Counted from the stretch's first letter, positions 16,501 through 27,046 are shown. The stretch is 64,000 bases of DNA from Pigmentiphaga sp. NML030171 (GCF_002188635.1 NZ_NINX01000024.1:186001-250000), one strand, 5' to 3'. The notes: generated by a model from the sequence alone, not told the origin. Numbers and translations are program-made.

Positions 16501-16624
16501 ATGTCCCGAGTCAGCATCTTCCACTGACCTGCACCGCCCGCCACCAAGGCGGCCCGACGCCGCGGCCGGCTGACCGGTTGCCACTTCATCCACTCGCTGG
16601 GGTTCAATCCCCGGCAGGGGATTG
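16501..16624 (+). promoter_or_regulatory. leader with a possible 8-codon peptide and hairpins
   Basis: An 8-codon frame (MSRVSIFH, 16501-16527) has its own ribosome site (CAGGAG) and sits at the start of the leader of the next gene. A hairpin CAATCCCC-GGCA-GGGGATTG (16605-16624) lies shortly before the true ribosome site. The layout resembles a translated leader, but there is no codon bias that would explain attenuation. Confidence 0.35.
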
Positions 16625-16653
16625 CCGCGGCCATCCTCTGCTGGAGGAATCCC

Positions 16654-17370
16654 ATGTCCCATTCCAACAATCCCTTCGTCCGCGGCTACGATGGCCTGTC
16701 CGTGCAACGGCTGCTGGCGATTTCCTACGACGACGACTGCCCGCTGAGCTATCTGCCGCTGCACGTCTCGCAGTCGCACCTGCCGGACAGCCAGGTTGAG
16801 CGCCATGCCTGCGTCTTCTGCGACGACTTCGCGCTGATCACCGAGGGCCAGAACGTGCCGCCCGAGCTGGACGCGCAGTGCCCCAGCCACGGCATCGCCC
16901 GAAACCTCGTCTACGCCGTCATGGCCGAAGAAGCCGGCCAGCCGCTGCACGTCGGCGATACCTACTCCGAGGAAGCCGCGCGCGGGGTGTTACGCCGCCT
17001 GCGCTTCGAGACCGGGTTCTACAGCCGTGCCTGGGAAATCAGTTCGGCGCACATCACCGAGGAGGCCAGCCGCTATCTGGCCAACCTGGCCGACATCGCC
17101 ACGCCGAGCGGCTTTCTGTTCGTCGCCTTCCGCATCCCGTACAGACCCGCGATCGGCGTGAAGTTGATTGCCACCCCCTGGACGGATGCGAACCTGCAGC
17201 ATGTCGAGGGCATCACAGCCGAAGAACTGCGGCAGGAGCACCGGGCCAAGGGCATGCCGGAGTCCCTCGTGGAAGTGTTGCACCTGGCTGCGCTCGCCGA
17301 CGTTCGCATGTTGGTGTTCGATGCCGACGCGCCCGTGCTGGACGGACTGACGCTCTACGACGACGAGTAA
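16654..17370 (+). CDS. ICE protein of unknown function with Cys-x2-Cys motif
   Basis: 238-residue acidic soluble protein, possibly of the DUF5983-type ICE proteins, though I am unsure. A CVFC motif near residue 52 and a later Cys could bind metal. The conserved-looking block is EEASRYLANLADIATPSGFLF, cited only in part. The C-terminal half has strands typical of a small alpha/beta fold (ADVRMLVFDADAPVLDGL). The start follows TGGAGGAAT. It is a single-gene unit between a terminator and a terminator. Confidence 0.72.
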   Translation: MSHSNNPFVRGYDGLSVQRLLAISYDDDCPLSYLPLHVSQSHLPDSQVERHACVFCDDFALITEGQNVPPELDAQCPSHGIARNLVYAVMAEEAGQPLHVGDTYSEEAARGVLRRLRFETGFYSRAWEISSAHITEEASRYLANLADIATPSGFLFVAFRIPYRPAIGVKLIATPWTDANLQHVEGITAEELRQEHRAKGMPESLVEVLHLAALADVRMLVFDADAPVLDGLTLYDDE

Positions 17371-17385
17371 CCCGCAACCCATTCG

Positions 17386-17414
17386 ACCCCCATGTCGGGG
17401 CTCTTTCTTCTTCA
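17386..17414 (+). terminator. intrinsic terminator
   Basis: Short stem CCCC-ATGTC-GGGG followed by CTCTTTCTTCTT, 16 bases after the stop of the preceding gene. Confidence 0.7.
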
Positions 17415-17569
17415 TCGAACTCGGTGGCGGCTGCCGTTTTCAGAAGACGATTTCCGGAGACATCCGACGCTCATGGCGCTTCCCTGATGCCCAGGCCAAA
17501 CCATGACCTCTAGAGGGTGCTTCGACCCTTGAATGACGCCCCTTCTCATCGCAACAGTCTATTGCTGGA

Positions 17570-18721
<1,152 letters not shown>

Positions 18722-18740
18722 AAATATCTCCGGTTGAAAA

Positions 18741-19703
18741 TCAGCGCCACAGACCACCCGGCCGCCAACGCGGAGAGCGCGGCGAAACAGTGGAGTTTGG
18801 CAAGAAGTGAGGCGAATGAAGTGGCGTCGGATGAACCGGCGCCGACAGCTCCCGCAAACGTTCGATTCGCGCAGCGGTTGCAGGGTGTGTTCGCAGCCAA
18901 GAAGGCTCAGGATTGCCCCAGCCCGGCAGCAGCCAGGCACGCCAGGATCGGCTGACCCGCTCGATTCTCGCCAACGCAAGGGCGAGCCCCTGCGGATCGC
19001 CCGTCAGCTCGGCCGCCAGCCGATCGGCGTCGAACTCGCGCACCCACGATAAGCCGAGCTGGGCCAGCAGCGCCAGTTGCGGCGCGATCGCCAGCAACAG
19101 TAACGCGGGCCAATTGACATCCACCGCACCCAACAGCAACGCCGGCAAACTGAACAGGATGGCAACTTGTCCGAGCACAGCCATGAAATATGTCAGCCGG
19201 CTGATGGAGTCCGCCAGCCCCATCACGCGCAGGTCCTCGTTGGCGATGTGGGCCACCTCATGGGCAACGACGCCGGTGAGCTCGCGCGGCGTGAGGCTAC
19301 GCAGTAGTCCATCGGTGAGCACGATGGCGGAGCGATGGGCCGAACCGGTGGCGAACGCATTGACCATGGCACTGGGGGCGTAGTGCGGCACCGGCACGGC
19401 AGGCAAACCGGCCCGTGCCGCCAGCTCGCGCACCAAGGCCCACAGATCGGGCGCTTCGCTCGGGTGCAAGGCACGCGCACGATAGAGTCGCAGGGTCAGA
19501 CTCGACCCAGCGGTAGGCTCGACGAGCAGCGCAAGGCCCCCTGCTGCCAGTGCCAGCCATAGCCCCATATCGCCGAAAAGCAGGCTGCCGGCCATGGCGG
19601 CGATGCCGAGAAGGGTCACCACGAGTAGCGCTGTTTGCAAGCGGTTGAGCCAGTGATGCCGCGACCAGGCCTCTCCGGTGTCGCCAAATTCATGACGGTT
19701 CAC
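18741..19703 (-). CDS. M48-family zinc metalloprotease, HtpX-like
   Basis: 320-residue membrane protease. Two N-terminal transmembrane helices (residues about 22-65) come first. The HEVAH zinc motif lies near residues 147-151, with a third ligand expected in the REFDADRLA stretch near 220. Further hydrophobic helices sit near 175-205. It corresponds to the Zn-protease gene of the heat-resistance locus. It overlaps psiE by 14 bases and lies 19 bases before degP, so one operon is likely. The C-terminal 25 residues look unconserved. Confidence 0.88.
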   Translation of the reverse strand: MNRHEFGDTGEAWSRHHWLNRLQTALLVVTLLGIAAMAGSLLFGDMGLWLALAAGGLALLVEPTAGSSLTLRLYRARALHPSEAPDLWALVRELAARAGLPAVPVPHYAPSAMVNAFATGSAHRSAIVLTDGLLRSLTPRELTGVVAHEVAHIANEDLRVMGLADSISRLTYFMAVLGQVAILFSLPALLLGAVDVNWPALLLLAIAPQLALLAQLGLSWVREFDADRLAAELTGDPQGLALALARIERVSRSWRAWLLPGWGNPEPSWLRTHPATAARIERLRELSAPVHPTPLHSPHFLPNSTVSPRSPRWRPGGLWR

Positions 19704-20178
19704 GCGGGGCTTCCTCGGTCACTCTGTCATCGCGCTCGCGCAGCAGCCAGTAAGTAGCCCCCAGGGCCAGGGTCGCCCCCGCCAAGGCGGCCACTTTGCC
19801 CGGGCTGACATCAGGGTCGAGAATCACGAATTTGCGCGCCAGCGCGATCAGCGCGATCAGGATCACCGTCTTGACCTGGATGATGCTGTCATGGCGCAAT
19901 GCCACGCGCACGATCGAGTGCTTGAACTCCATCGCGATCAACAGCGTCATGATCATGCCGAACACGCTCTGGAACACCTTGTGATCGAGCGGATTGAAGG
20001 CATTGATGATGAGCAGGGTGAAGACGATGGAGATCAGCTGAATCAGCGACACGACGACGATCACGGCAATCACCGCCGACAGGAGCAGCGCCACGACCTG
20101 CTCGAAGCGTTCATAGAAGCTCATGACGGCCCACTGGTCGCGAAAAAGCCGAAATGGGTTGAGACGTTCTGATTTCAT
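19690..20178 (-). CDS. psiE: PsiE-family membrane protein of the stress-tolerance locus
   Basis: 162-residue PsiE (phosphate-starvation-inducible E) family protein with four predicted membrane helices (LLLSAVIAVIVVVSLIQLI, then LIINAF, ILIALIALARKFVIL and LAGATLALGATYWLL). I chose the internal ATG at 20178 (MKSERLNPF). The frame upstream of it overlaps the broken kef gene. In the transmissible locus of stress tolerance it lies between kefB/C and the protease genes. Its biochemical role is unknown. Confidence 0.85.
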   Translation of the reverse strand: MKSERLNPFRLFRDQWAVMSFYERFEQVVALLLSAVIAVIVVVSLIQLISIVFTLLIINAFNPLDHKVFQSVFGMIMTLLIAMEFKHSIVRVALRHDSIIQVKTVILIALIALARKFVILDPDVSPGKVAALAGATLALGATYWLLRERDDRVTEEAPREPS

Positions 20179-20200
20179 AAGAAACTTGCACCCGTGTAGT

Positions 20201-20740
20201 TCATAAAGTAGTGGCATTGCGCATTGAGGACAGTGCGCCATTGGCAGCGGTGACTGGAATACCGCCGAGCTGCATCACTTGTTCTGCCAGCCCCAGCGCC
20301 GGGGCAATGGCTGCCTTGTACACGTGAACGTTCGGCAGTTCCTTCAAAACAAGGGCTTCGCTCTCACGCCAGCACACAACCACGACGGGCAAAGCCGGGT
20401 GGTGCTGACGCACCGCCCGCACAATGCGGGACGCCGATTGCGGATGGGGGAGCAGTGGCACGCTGGCCAGATCCTGAAACACCAGCACAGCAATGGCGCT
20501 GCGGCCATGTCGTGTCGTCAACTCGCCTTGATCGGCCAGTTTCCTGCTGACGAGTGCCGTGGACGACATCGCCGCAGCCGCGCCCAGCAGCGTAGCTGCG
20601 TTGGGCTCAAGCGGGAGGTGATCGAGCTGAAGACTGGCCACGATCCCATGGTCAGCATGCCGGACGAGCTGGCGCGGGCGCTGATGGCATAAAGGCCATC
20701 GAGCGGCAAGCGAGCGGGCACGAAGGCCGCAATCACGCAT
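20201..20740 (-). pseudogene. internally deleted KefB/KefC-type K+/H+ antiporter
   Basis: A conserved antiporter helix pair survives (LGAAAAMSSTALVSRKLADQ, then HGRSAIAVLVFQDLASVPLL). It runs directly into the end of a TrkA-type regulatory domain (VVVVCWRESEALVLKELPNV). The membrane helices and most of the nucleotide-binding domain that normally lie between, some 300 residues or more, are missing. The first 35 residues show no Kef similarity. It marks where the stress-tolerance locus was cut: clpK, hsp20, ftsH, hdeD and trx, expected further upstream in that locus, are absent. Confidence 0.8.
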
Positions 20741-20783
20741 ACCCGTTACACTCGTCCTTTGCCAATCTCACCAGCTCGTCACC

Positions 20784-20954
20784 ATGATCGTCTCACGCTC
20801 CGTCTACGACGCAGTACTCCACATCCAGCAGGAGCCGGCCGACTTCGACCCGGCCAACCCCTTGCACCAGACTGCGCTCGACGCCGGCGTCGCCGAAGTG
20901 CATGGCGACCGCATCGAACTGACGCACAAAGGCGAGCTGGTGCTGGGCCTGTAG
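20784..20954 (+). CDS. small unknown ORF
   Basis: 56-codon frame (MIVSRSVYDAVLHIQQEPAD...ELTHKGELVLGL) ending in TAG. It has good high-GC codon use but no recognisable family and a weak ribosome site. It sits in the gap between the broken kef gene and the TAXI operon. It may be a relic of a longer gene. Confidence 0.35.
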   Translation: MIVSRSVYDAVLHIQQEPADFDPANPLHQTALDAGVAEVHGDRIELTHKGELVLGL

Positions 20955-21272
20955 CAGGACACGACCGGACCGCACGAACACCCGGCCCCGCGCTACGCGT
21001 TCGAACGCGCTAAGCTTTCGCCCTCCCATTTCTCCCCCGGTGCGCCGAGAGCGCGGCCTTGCTGGAGGCGGCACGTTTGCCAGGATCGTGAAATATCACC
21101 AAAGATGATGATTTAGATGATAAAAAATTATTTGTTCTGATATTTGTCTCTTCATATACTCGACCTGTCATTCCGACGGCGGCCCCTTTTCAGCGCTGCC
21201 AGGCTTCCTGCGCTCGTGAAAGCCTCAGGCCTTGTGACGGGTGCCCCAACCACGTTACCAGAACAAGGAGAC
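20955..21272. other. AT-rich upstream region of the TAXI-TRAP operon
   Basis: No gene seen. A markedly AT-rich block at about 21090-21165, with long A/T runs (GATAAAAAATTATTTG), stands out from the GC-rich surroundings. It probably contains the promoter of the TAXI-TRAP genes. AAGGAG lies 7 bases before the ATG at 21273. Confidence 0.5.
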
Positions 21273-22325
21273 ATGATGAAAACCGGCCTGCCAAAGACCA
21301 CCCAGACTACCCGCCGTGCGCTGAGCAAGGGCATCGCAAGCATTGCCGTCGCAGCAAGCGTCGGCCTCCTGGGCGCTGCCGCGCCCCTCACCGCTTCCGC
21401 ACAGGCGGTGAATTGGACCATCGGCTCATTCTCGGAAGGGTCGAGCTGGTATGTGTACTCGGTGAACCTGGGCGAAGTGCTGCGCGAGGCATTGCCGCCG
21501 GGCTCGACCGTCGACACCCCGCCCATCGCCGGCGGCATGGCCAACCCGCTGCTGGTAGCTGCCAACAAGGCCCAGATGGGTTTCGGTATGGCCGTGGTCA
21601 ACAAGTGAGCCTACGAAGGCACCGCAGGCTTCAAGAAGCCGCAGAAGGAATTGCGCGCACTGGTCGGCGGCTGGGATGACTACTTCCTGGTTCCGCTGGC
21701 ACGGGGCACCGGTTTCGCCAACGATCTGTCCGGCTTCTTCACGCAGGTACGTCCGAAGTCGCGCGTGACCCTGCTGCAGCGCGGCAGCGCCGGCGCCTTC
21801 GGCGGCCAGCAACTGCTGGATATCGCAGGCGCAGGCGAAAGCACGCTGGCCAAGCAGGGCGGCGCCTATGAATACGGCTCCTTCGACATGGTCAAGACGC
21901 GCTTTTCCGGCGGTACCGGCGACGTGTTCGTCCAGGTCGCCACGGCCGGCCATCCGGGCATCAGCGAAATCGCCCAGACCAACAAGGTCACCTTCCTGCA
22001 GCCCTCGAAGGCGGTCCTGGACGGCATGACCCAGCGCTATGGCTGGGGCACCAACGTCCTGCCGAAGGGCACCTTCCCCGGACAGGACCAGGACATCACG
22101 CTGCCGTCCACGACCACCGCGCTGTTTGCCAGCACCGCCATGTCGGACGATCACGCCTACCTGGTGGTAAAGACGATCTGCGAAAAGACCGACCGCCTGC
22201 GCTCCGCGCACAAGGCGCTGTCCCAGTTCGACTGCGCCAACGGCGTCTGGAAGGATGAGGTGAACGGATTGCCGCTGCATCCGGGCGCCGTGCGGTACTA
22301 CAAAGAACGTGGCTGGATGAAGTGA
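21273..22325 (+). pseudogene. TAXI-family TRAP substrate-binding protein with in-frame stop
   Basis: About 350 codons in one frame, with a secretion signal at the start (KGIASIAVAASVGLLGAAAP). The mature part has TAXI features (INW-like VNWTIGSFSEGSSWY, GFGMAVVNK). A TGA at 21606-21608 interrupts the frame between VNK and AYEG; TGG (Trp) would restore it. The remaining codons to 22325 are intact. The stop of this gene overlaps the start of the permease. The binding protein would be truncated to about 111 residues and inactive unless the stop is read through. Confidence 0.85.
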
Positions 22326-22327
22326 TC

Positions 22328-24271
22328 ATGCAGGCGACCGCACAAACCCAAACCAACGACAGCGAAGCAACCGAATCGAGCGATCTGACGCTGCAACGCT
22401 GGTCCCAGTTGCTCGAACCGGCGCTGCTGATCGCGCTGGCATGGACGCTGGCCCAGATCGCCTTCGTGATCTGGCCCTCCATCGATACGCTCCAGCAGCG
22501 CTCGCTGCATGTGGGCTTCGCGGTCGCGCTCGCGTTCGCGATGTTCGGCCGCAAGGAACAAGGACTCGGCAAGCGGGTGGCCTATTACCTCGCCGCCGCG
22601 ATCTCGTTCCTGCCGCCGCTCTACATCGCATTGAACGCAGATTTCCTGACGGCCGAGCGGATCCAGGGCCTGGACCCGGTCACGACCGTCGATTACGTGC
22701 TCGGCATCCTGCTGATCGTCGCGCTGCTGATCACCGGGCTCCGTCTGCTCGGCTGGGGTCTGACCCTGTTCGTGCTGATGTTCCTTGCGTACTTCTTCGT
22801 CGGCCCTTACCTGCCCGGCGAGCTGGCGCACCGCTACAGCGGCCTCGAACGTTTCATCGATACCGAGTTCCTGTCCATGCACGGCCTGTTCGGCGTGCCG
22901 GTCGCCGTCTCGGTCACCACCGTCTTCTACTTCGTCTTCTTCGCCGCCATCTACGACATCTATGGCGGCGGGCGCATGATCATCGATCTCGCGTTCGCGA
23001 TGGCCGGCCGTTCCGTCGGCGGTCCGGCCAAGGCGGCGGTGGTCTCGTCCGGCATGCTGGGAAGCGTGTCGGGCAGCGCGGTGGCTAACGTGATGAGTAC
23101 CGGCATTTTCACGATTCCGTTGATGCGCCGGGTCGGCTACTCGCCGGCCTTCGCCGGCGGCATCGAGGCGGCCGCCTCCACCGGCGGTCAGCTCGTGCCT
23201 CCGGTGATGGGCGCGGCCGCCTTCATCATGGCCGACTACCTGCAGGTGCCCTACCAGACGATCGCGCTGGCCGCCATCGTCCCGGCGATCCTGTACTACG
23301 TAGCCCTGATCTGGATGGTCGACCTGAAGGCACGTGCGTCCGGCTTCACGCGTCAGGAAGGCATGATCGGCAAATCGCTCGGCGAAGTCATGCGCACGCG
23401 CGGCCACATGATGCTCCCGCTGGGCTGGCTGGTGTATCGCATTGTCACCGGCTACCCGGTGCAGAACGCGGCACTGGAAGCTATCGTCGCCACCGTCGTG
23501 GTCGGCAGCCTGTTCCCGGGCACGCGCCGCACGCTGAAAACGGTGGTGGAATCGATGATCGTCTCGGCCGAACGCACGGTCACCGTGGCGCTGCCCTGTG
23601 CTCTCGCGGGTCTGGTGGTGGGCATCATTTCCTTCACCGGTCTCGGCACCAAGTTCTCGTCGCTGATGATCATGATCGCGGGCGGCTATGTTCCGCTGCT
23701 GCTGCTGACGATGTTCGCCAGCCTGGTGCTCGGCGCCGGCATGCCGACCACCTCGGCCTACATCATGGCTGCGGTGCTGCTCGGCCCGGCGCTGATCAGT
23801 GCAGGCGTGGAACCGCTGGTCGTGCACTTCTTCATCTTCTACTTCGCGATCCTGTCGATGGTCACCCCGCCGGTGGCGCTGGCAGCCTACGCGGCGGCAT
23901 CGATCAGCGGCGGCTCGCCGAACCAGACGAGCATCTCGGCATTCATGCTGTCCGTGCCCGGCTTCCTGATCCCGTTCGCCGCCGTGCTGCATCCGGGACT
24001 GCTGCTGATCGGCGACTTCGGCGGCACCGCCTGGGGCATCGCGAACGTGCTGCTCGGCTTCCTCTCGCTCGGCGTGGCACTGGTCGGCTGGCTGTTCCGC
24101 CCACTGCCGGCGGGATGGCGGCTGTTCTTCGCCATCAGCGGGATGATGACCTTGCTGCCCGATCCGATGCTGACGGCAGTAAACGTGACGGTGCTGGCTG
24201 CGGCCATCGCCTGGCTCTGGCGCGGCGCACGGCTGCAGTGCGAGCGCGCCGCGGCACGCACGCCTGGATAG
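22328..24271 (+). CDS. TRAP transporter fused permease (DctQ-DctM, TAXI type)
   Basis: About 647-residue integral membrane protein with well over twelve hydrophobic helices. It is the fused small and large permease typical of TAXI-TRAP systems. The DctM-like part carries SGSAVANVMSTGIFTIPLM and GAGMPTTSAYIMAAVLLGPA. TAXI-TRAP systems import carboxylates using an ion gradient. An alternative GTG start at 22322 overlaps the previous stop. The gene is intact although its binding protein is broken. A hairpin at 24298 follows. Confidence 0.88.
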   Translation: MQATAQTQTNDSEATESSDLTLQRWSQLLEPALLIALAWTLAQIAFVIWPSIDTLQQRSLHVGFAVALAFAMFGRKEQGLGKRVAYYLAAAISFLPPLYIALNADFLTAERIQGLDPVTTVDYVLGILLIVALLITGLRLLGWGLTLFVLMFLAYFFVGPYLPGELAHRYSGLERFIDTEFLSMHGLFGVPVAVSVTTVFYFVFFAAIYDIYGGGRMIIDLAFAMAGRSVGGPAKAAVVSSGMLGSVSGSAVANVMSTGIFTIPLMRRVGYSPAFAGGIEAAASTGGQLVPPVMGAAAFIMADYLQVPYQTIALAAIVPAILYYVALIWMVDLKARASGFTRQEGMIGKSLGEVMRTRGHMMLPLGWLVYRIVTGYPVQNAALEAIVATVVVGSLFPGTRRTLKTVVESMIVSAERTVTVALPCALAGLVVGIISFTGLGTKFSSLMIMIAGGYVPLLLLTMFASLVLGAGMPTTSAYIMAAVLLGPALISAGVEPLVVHFFIFYFAILSMVTPPVALAAYAAASISGGSPNQTSISAFMLSVPGFLIPFAAVLHPGLLLIGDFGGTAWGIANVLLGFLSLGVALVGWLFRPLPAGWRLFFAISGMMTLLPDPMLTAVNVTVLAAAIAWLWRGARLQCERAAARTPG

Positions 24272-24297
24272 CGCACAATAGCGGCGACGCGGGTCCC

Positions 24298-24329
24298 GGA
24301 AGTCATGCCTGTGCGCAGGCATGACTTCC
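24298..24329. terminator. strong inverted repeat after the TRAP permease
   Basis: Perfect 14-base arms (GGAAGTCATGCCTG / CAGGCATGACTTCC) around TGCG. It has no following T-run. It may be a Rho-independent-like transcript end or an mRNA 3' stabiliser, or a regulator site, since the LysR gene starts 80 bases on. Confidence 0.5.
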
Positions 24330-24408
24330 CGCAGTCTGCCCCCCGGTGTGAACAGGCGCTAAGATGACGTCTGCGATCCTCGCCGACACATCACGCCACC
24401 GGGTAGCC

Positions 24409-25356
24409 ATGGAATTCCGCCAGATCCAGTACTTCATCTGCCTGTTCGAAGAAGGCACGGTCACGCGCGCTGCGCGCCGGCTGAATATCGTGCAGCCGGC
24501 GCTGAGCATGCAGATCGCCAAGCTGGAAGACGATCTGGGCCAGCAATTGTTCGAACGCACGAAACAGGGCATGGTGCCGACGGCTGCCGCGCGCAACATG
24601 TACCGGCTGTTCCTGCCGATCATGCGTGAGTTCCTGAATGCGCGCACGCAGTTACTCAGCAGTGACGGCGAGATCAGCGGCCACGTCAACATCGGCATGA
24701 TCGCCTCGGTGACCGAAGGCGTACTGGCAGAGACGCTCAGCGTTTTTTCGGCGCGCTATCCCAAGGTCCAGGTGCGCGTCGCCGACGGCTATACCGCGAC
24801 TCTGAGCGACTGGGTGGCCGGCGGCCAGATCGACGCGGCCATCATCAACAAGCCGCGGCGCCAGCTGGCACTCAACGTCGAGCACATCGCCGACGAGGAA
24901 CTGCTGCTGGTGACGGGCACCATGGGACCGGTGCCGCTGCCGGCGCGCCTGACTTTGCACCAGATCGTCAACTCCAGCCTGAACCTGGTCCTGCCTACGC
25001 GCGAACATGGCCTGCGCGGCATTCTCGACAGCTTTGCGCAGCATGAAGACGTCGATCTGGCGCCGACCTTCGAGATCGATTCGCTGGCGACTTCGGTCAA
25101 ACTGGTCGAACAGACGCCGAACCTGGGCACCATCTTGCCGCACATCGCCGTCTACGGCGGCCTGCTCGCTGGGCGACTACGCGCTCACGCGATCGTGTCG
25201 CCGCGCCTGATCCGGCAGGTGGTCGCGGTGTCGCACCCGCGCCGCCCCCTGAATTCGGCGACCAATGCGTTCATCGCGCTGCTCAAGGAGCAGATGCGCA
25301 TACGGACGCACCAGCACGACGGCACCGGACCGGACGACGTGCTGGCCAACGTGTGA
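24409..25356 (+). CDS. LysR-family transcriptional regulator
   Basis: 315-residue LysR regulator with an N-terminal winged helix-turn-helix (MEFRQIQYFICLFEEGTVTR, then RLNIVQPALSMQIAKLEDDL) and a substrate-binding domain from about residue 90. I chose ATG 24409 because LysR proteins start just before the first helix; an upstream ATG at 24364 is possible. It probably controls the TAXI-TRAP genes before it, or the convergent dctPQM genes after it. Confidence 0.9.
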   Translation: MEFRQIQYFICLFEEGTVTRAARRLNIVQPALSMQIAKLEDDLGQQLFERTKQGMVPTAAARNMYRLFLPIMREFLNARTQLLSSDGEISGHVNIGMIASVTEGVLAETLSVFSARYPKVQVRVADGYTATLSDWVAGGQIDAAIINKPRRQLALNVEHIADEELLLVTGTMGPVPLPARLTLHQIVNSSLNLVLPTREHGLRGILDSFAQHEDVDLAPTFEIDSLATSVKLVEQTPNLGTILPHIAVYGGLLAGRLRAHAIVSPRLIRQVVAVSHPRRPLNSATNAFIALLKEQMRIRTHQHDGTGPDDVLANV

Positions 25357-25380
25357 GGCGGTAACGGGGCGCCAGGCTGC

Positions 25381-25404
25381 GGCTGCTTCCAGCCGGAAGC
25401 AGCC
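25381..25404. terminator. hairpin after the LysR gene
   Basis: Perfect 10-base arms GGCTGCTTCC / GGAAGCAGCC with loop AGCC, 25 bases after the LysR stop and at the border with the remnant of dctM. It may act in both directions. No T-run is seen. Confidence 0.5.
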
Positions 25405-25490
25405 TGGATCAGGCAGGAGAAGACAGGGGATGGGAACAAGTCTGGCAACTGCAGCTGGCGGCCCTCCTCACACGCAGGCCCGGGGACCAC

Positions 25491-26386
25491 GGCGATCTGC
25501 TGCGGCACCTTCTCGAACACGATGACCCAGCCGAACACGCCGGCTGCGGCCACCAGGATCAGCACCACGCCGGTATTGATCGCCACGCGCATGAGCATGC
25601 CGCCGAAACGGTCTTGATTTCACCGTGCGCGAACCTTCCGACCACGATGGACATCAATGCGCCCACGGCGGCCGCCTCGGTCGGCGTCGTCAAACCGCCC
25701 AGAATGCCGCCGATCATCACGGCCGGCACCAGCAGCGAGGGAATCGCGGCAAGAATGTTGCGGATCTTCTGCTTGCCGCTCAAGCGCTCGCCCGGCGGGT
25801 AGTTGTAGCGCATGCCGAGCAGCGCGATCACCACGATGAAGGCGAAACCCATCAGAAGCCCGGGAATGATCCCGGCAATGAACATGTCGCCGATCGATAC
25901 CTGCGCCAGCACGCCGAAGATCACGAACAGCATCGAGGGCGGGATGATCGGCGCCATCAGCGCCCCGGCGCAGGTGGTGGCCGTGGCGAATCCGCGCGAG
26001 AAGCCCTTCTTCTCCATCTCGGGCACCATCACCTGCGCCATCACCGCGGTCTGCGCATTGGCCGAACCGATGATGGATGCCAGGAACATGTTGGCCATGA
26101 TGTTGATGTAGGCCAACCCTCCGCGCACATGGCCGACGAACACCGAGGCCAGCGCGATCAGGCGGCGCGTGATGCCGCCTTCGTTCATCAGCTCGCCCAC
26201 CAGCATGAACAGCGGAATGGCGATCAGGCCGTAGTTTTCGAGACTGCCGTACAACTGCTGCGGAAACGACAGATACAGCACCGTATTGCCGCTCAGGTAG
26301 ATATAGGCCAGGGCGGTCACTGCCAGCACCAGCGCGATCGGCAGGCCGACGGCGAGCAGGACGGCGAAAATGGCTGCGATGGACAT
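25491..26386 (-). pseudogene. dctM: TRAP transporter large permease DctM, frameshifted and truncated
   Basis: About 255 residues of a DctM permease are intact (LLAVGLPIALVLAVTALAYI, GSANAQTAVMAQVMVPEM, GLTTPTEAAAVGALMS). Around 25600-25625 the frame shifts. Recognisable DctM sequence goes on in another frame (RVAINTGVVLILVAAAGVFG, then FEKVPQQIA) and stops near 25491. A normal DctM has about 426 residues, so the last 120 or so are also lost. The start overlaps dctQ by one base. The transporter should be inactive. Confidence 0.85.
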
Positions 26387-26970
26387 CAGTCAAGCCCCCT
26401 CGCGCCCGAGGACGCGCTCAATTCTTTTAGTGTGCCGGCCGGTGTGGCGACGGTTTTCATCAGGTTCGATATGCCATGCACGCAAGTGGTGAGCGCAACG
26501 GTCGGCACGATCAGCCAGAACCAGAATTTCTTCATGCCCAGCGTGGCCGTGATGTCCTCGTACATGAAATTGAAGGTCTGGCCGGAAAACTCGTGCAGAT
26601 CGAATCCGACCTGCACCAGCGTGACCGGATCGAACCAGCGGATGCACAGATAGAGCAGCGTGCCGGCGAAGCCGAGAATCATCAGATCGACGAGCACTTT
26701 CATGCCCTTCATCAGACCCGGCGGAACCGCGTCGACCAGCATCGTGACGGACACCGCGGCACGGGTTTTCAAGGTCAGCGACATGCCGATCATGGCAAGC
26801 CACACCATGCAATGAATGGCAAGTTCGTCCATCCAGTAGATGGGAGAACGGAATGCCCTGCCGACGGTGTTGGCGATGATCATCACGGGCAATGCGAACG
26901 CAAGCGCACGGAGGGCGGCGCGCTCGACACGCTCGATGCCATCGCTCAAGCAATGAATGACTTGAACCAC
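26386..26970 (-). CDS. dctQ: TRAP transporter small permease DctQ
   Basis: 194-residue DctQ family protein with four hydrophobic helices (ALRALAFALPVMIIANTVGR, YWMDELAIHCMVWLAMIGMS, VLVDLMILGFAGTLLYLCIR, FWFWLIVPTVALTT). DctQ links the DctP-loaded ligand system to DctM. It lies 76 bases after dctP and touches dctM. It is intact, but its partner dctM is broken. Confidence 0.88.
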   Translation of the reverse strand: MVQVIHCLSDGIERVERAALRALAFALPVMIIANTVGRAFRSPIYWMDELAIHCMVWLAMIGMSLTLKTRAAVSVTMLVDAVPPGLMKGMKVLVDLMILGFAGTLLYLCIRWFDPVTLVQVGFDLHEFSGQTFNFMYEDITATLGMKKFWFWLIVPTVALTTCVHGISNLMKTVATPAGTLKELSASSGARGLD

Positions 26971-27046
26971 GAAATCTCCAGGAGCGAGGAAATCGAATGT
27001 GAGCGTTCCGCTCGGGAACGCTCAACACACAAGGGAGTGGGCAGCC

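Noticed and set aside
21606-21608. TGA in the TAXI gene as a selenocysteine codon
   Set aside because: TAXI proteins are not selenoproteins, no SECIS-like hairpin was seen just after the codon, and Trp (TGG) fits the frame.
22298-24322. Very long open frame on the minus strand across the TRAP permease gene
   Set aside because: It is antisense to a clear membrane protein, rich in His/Arg/Gln/Asp, and has no similarity. It is a GC-rich codon-position artefact.
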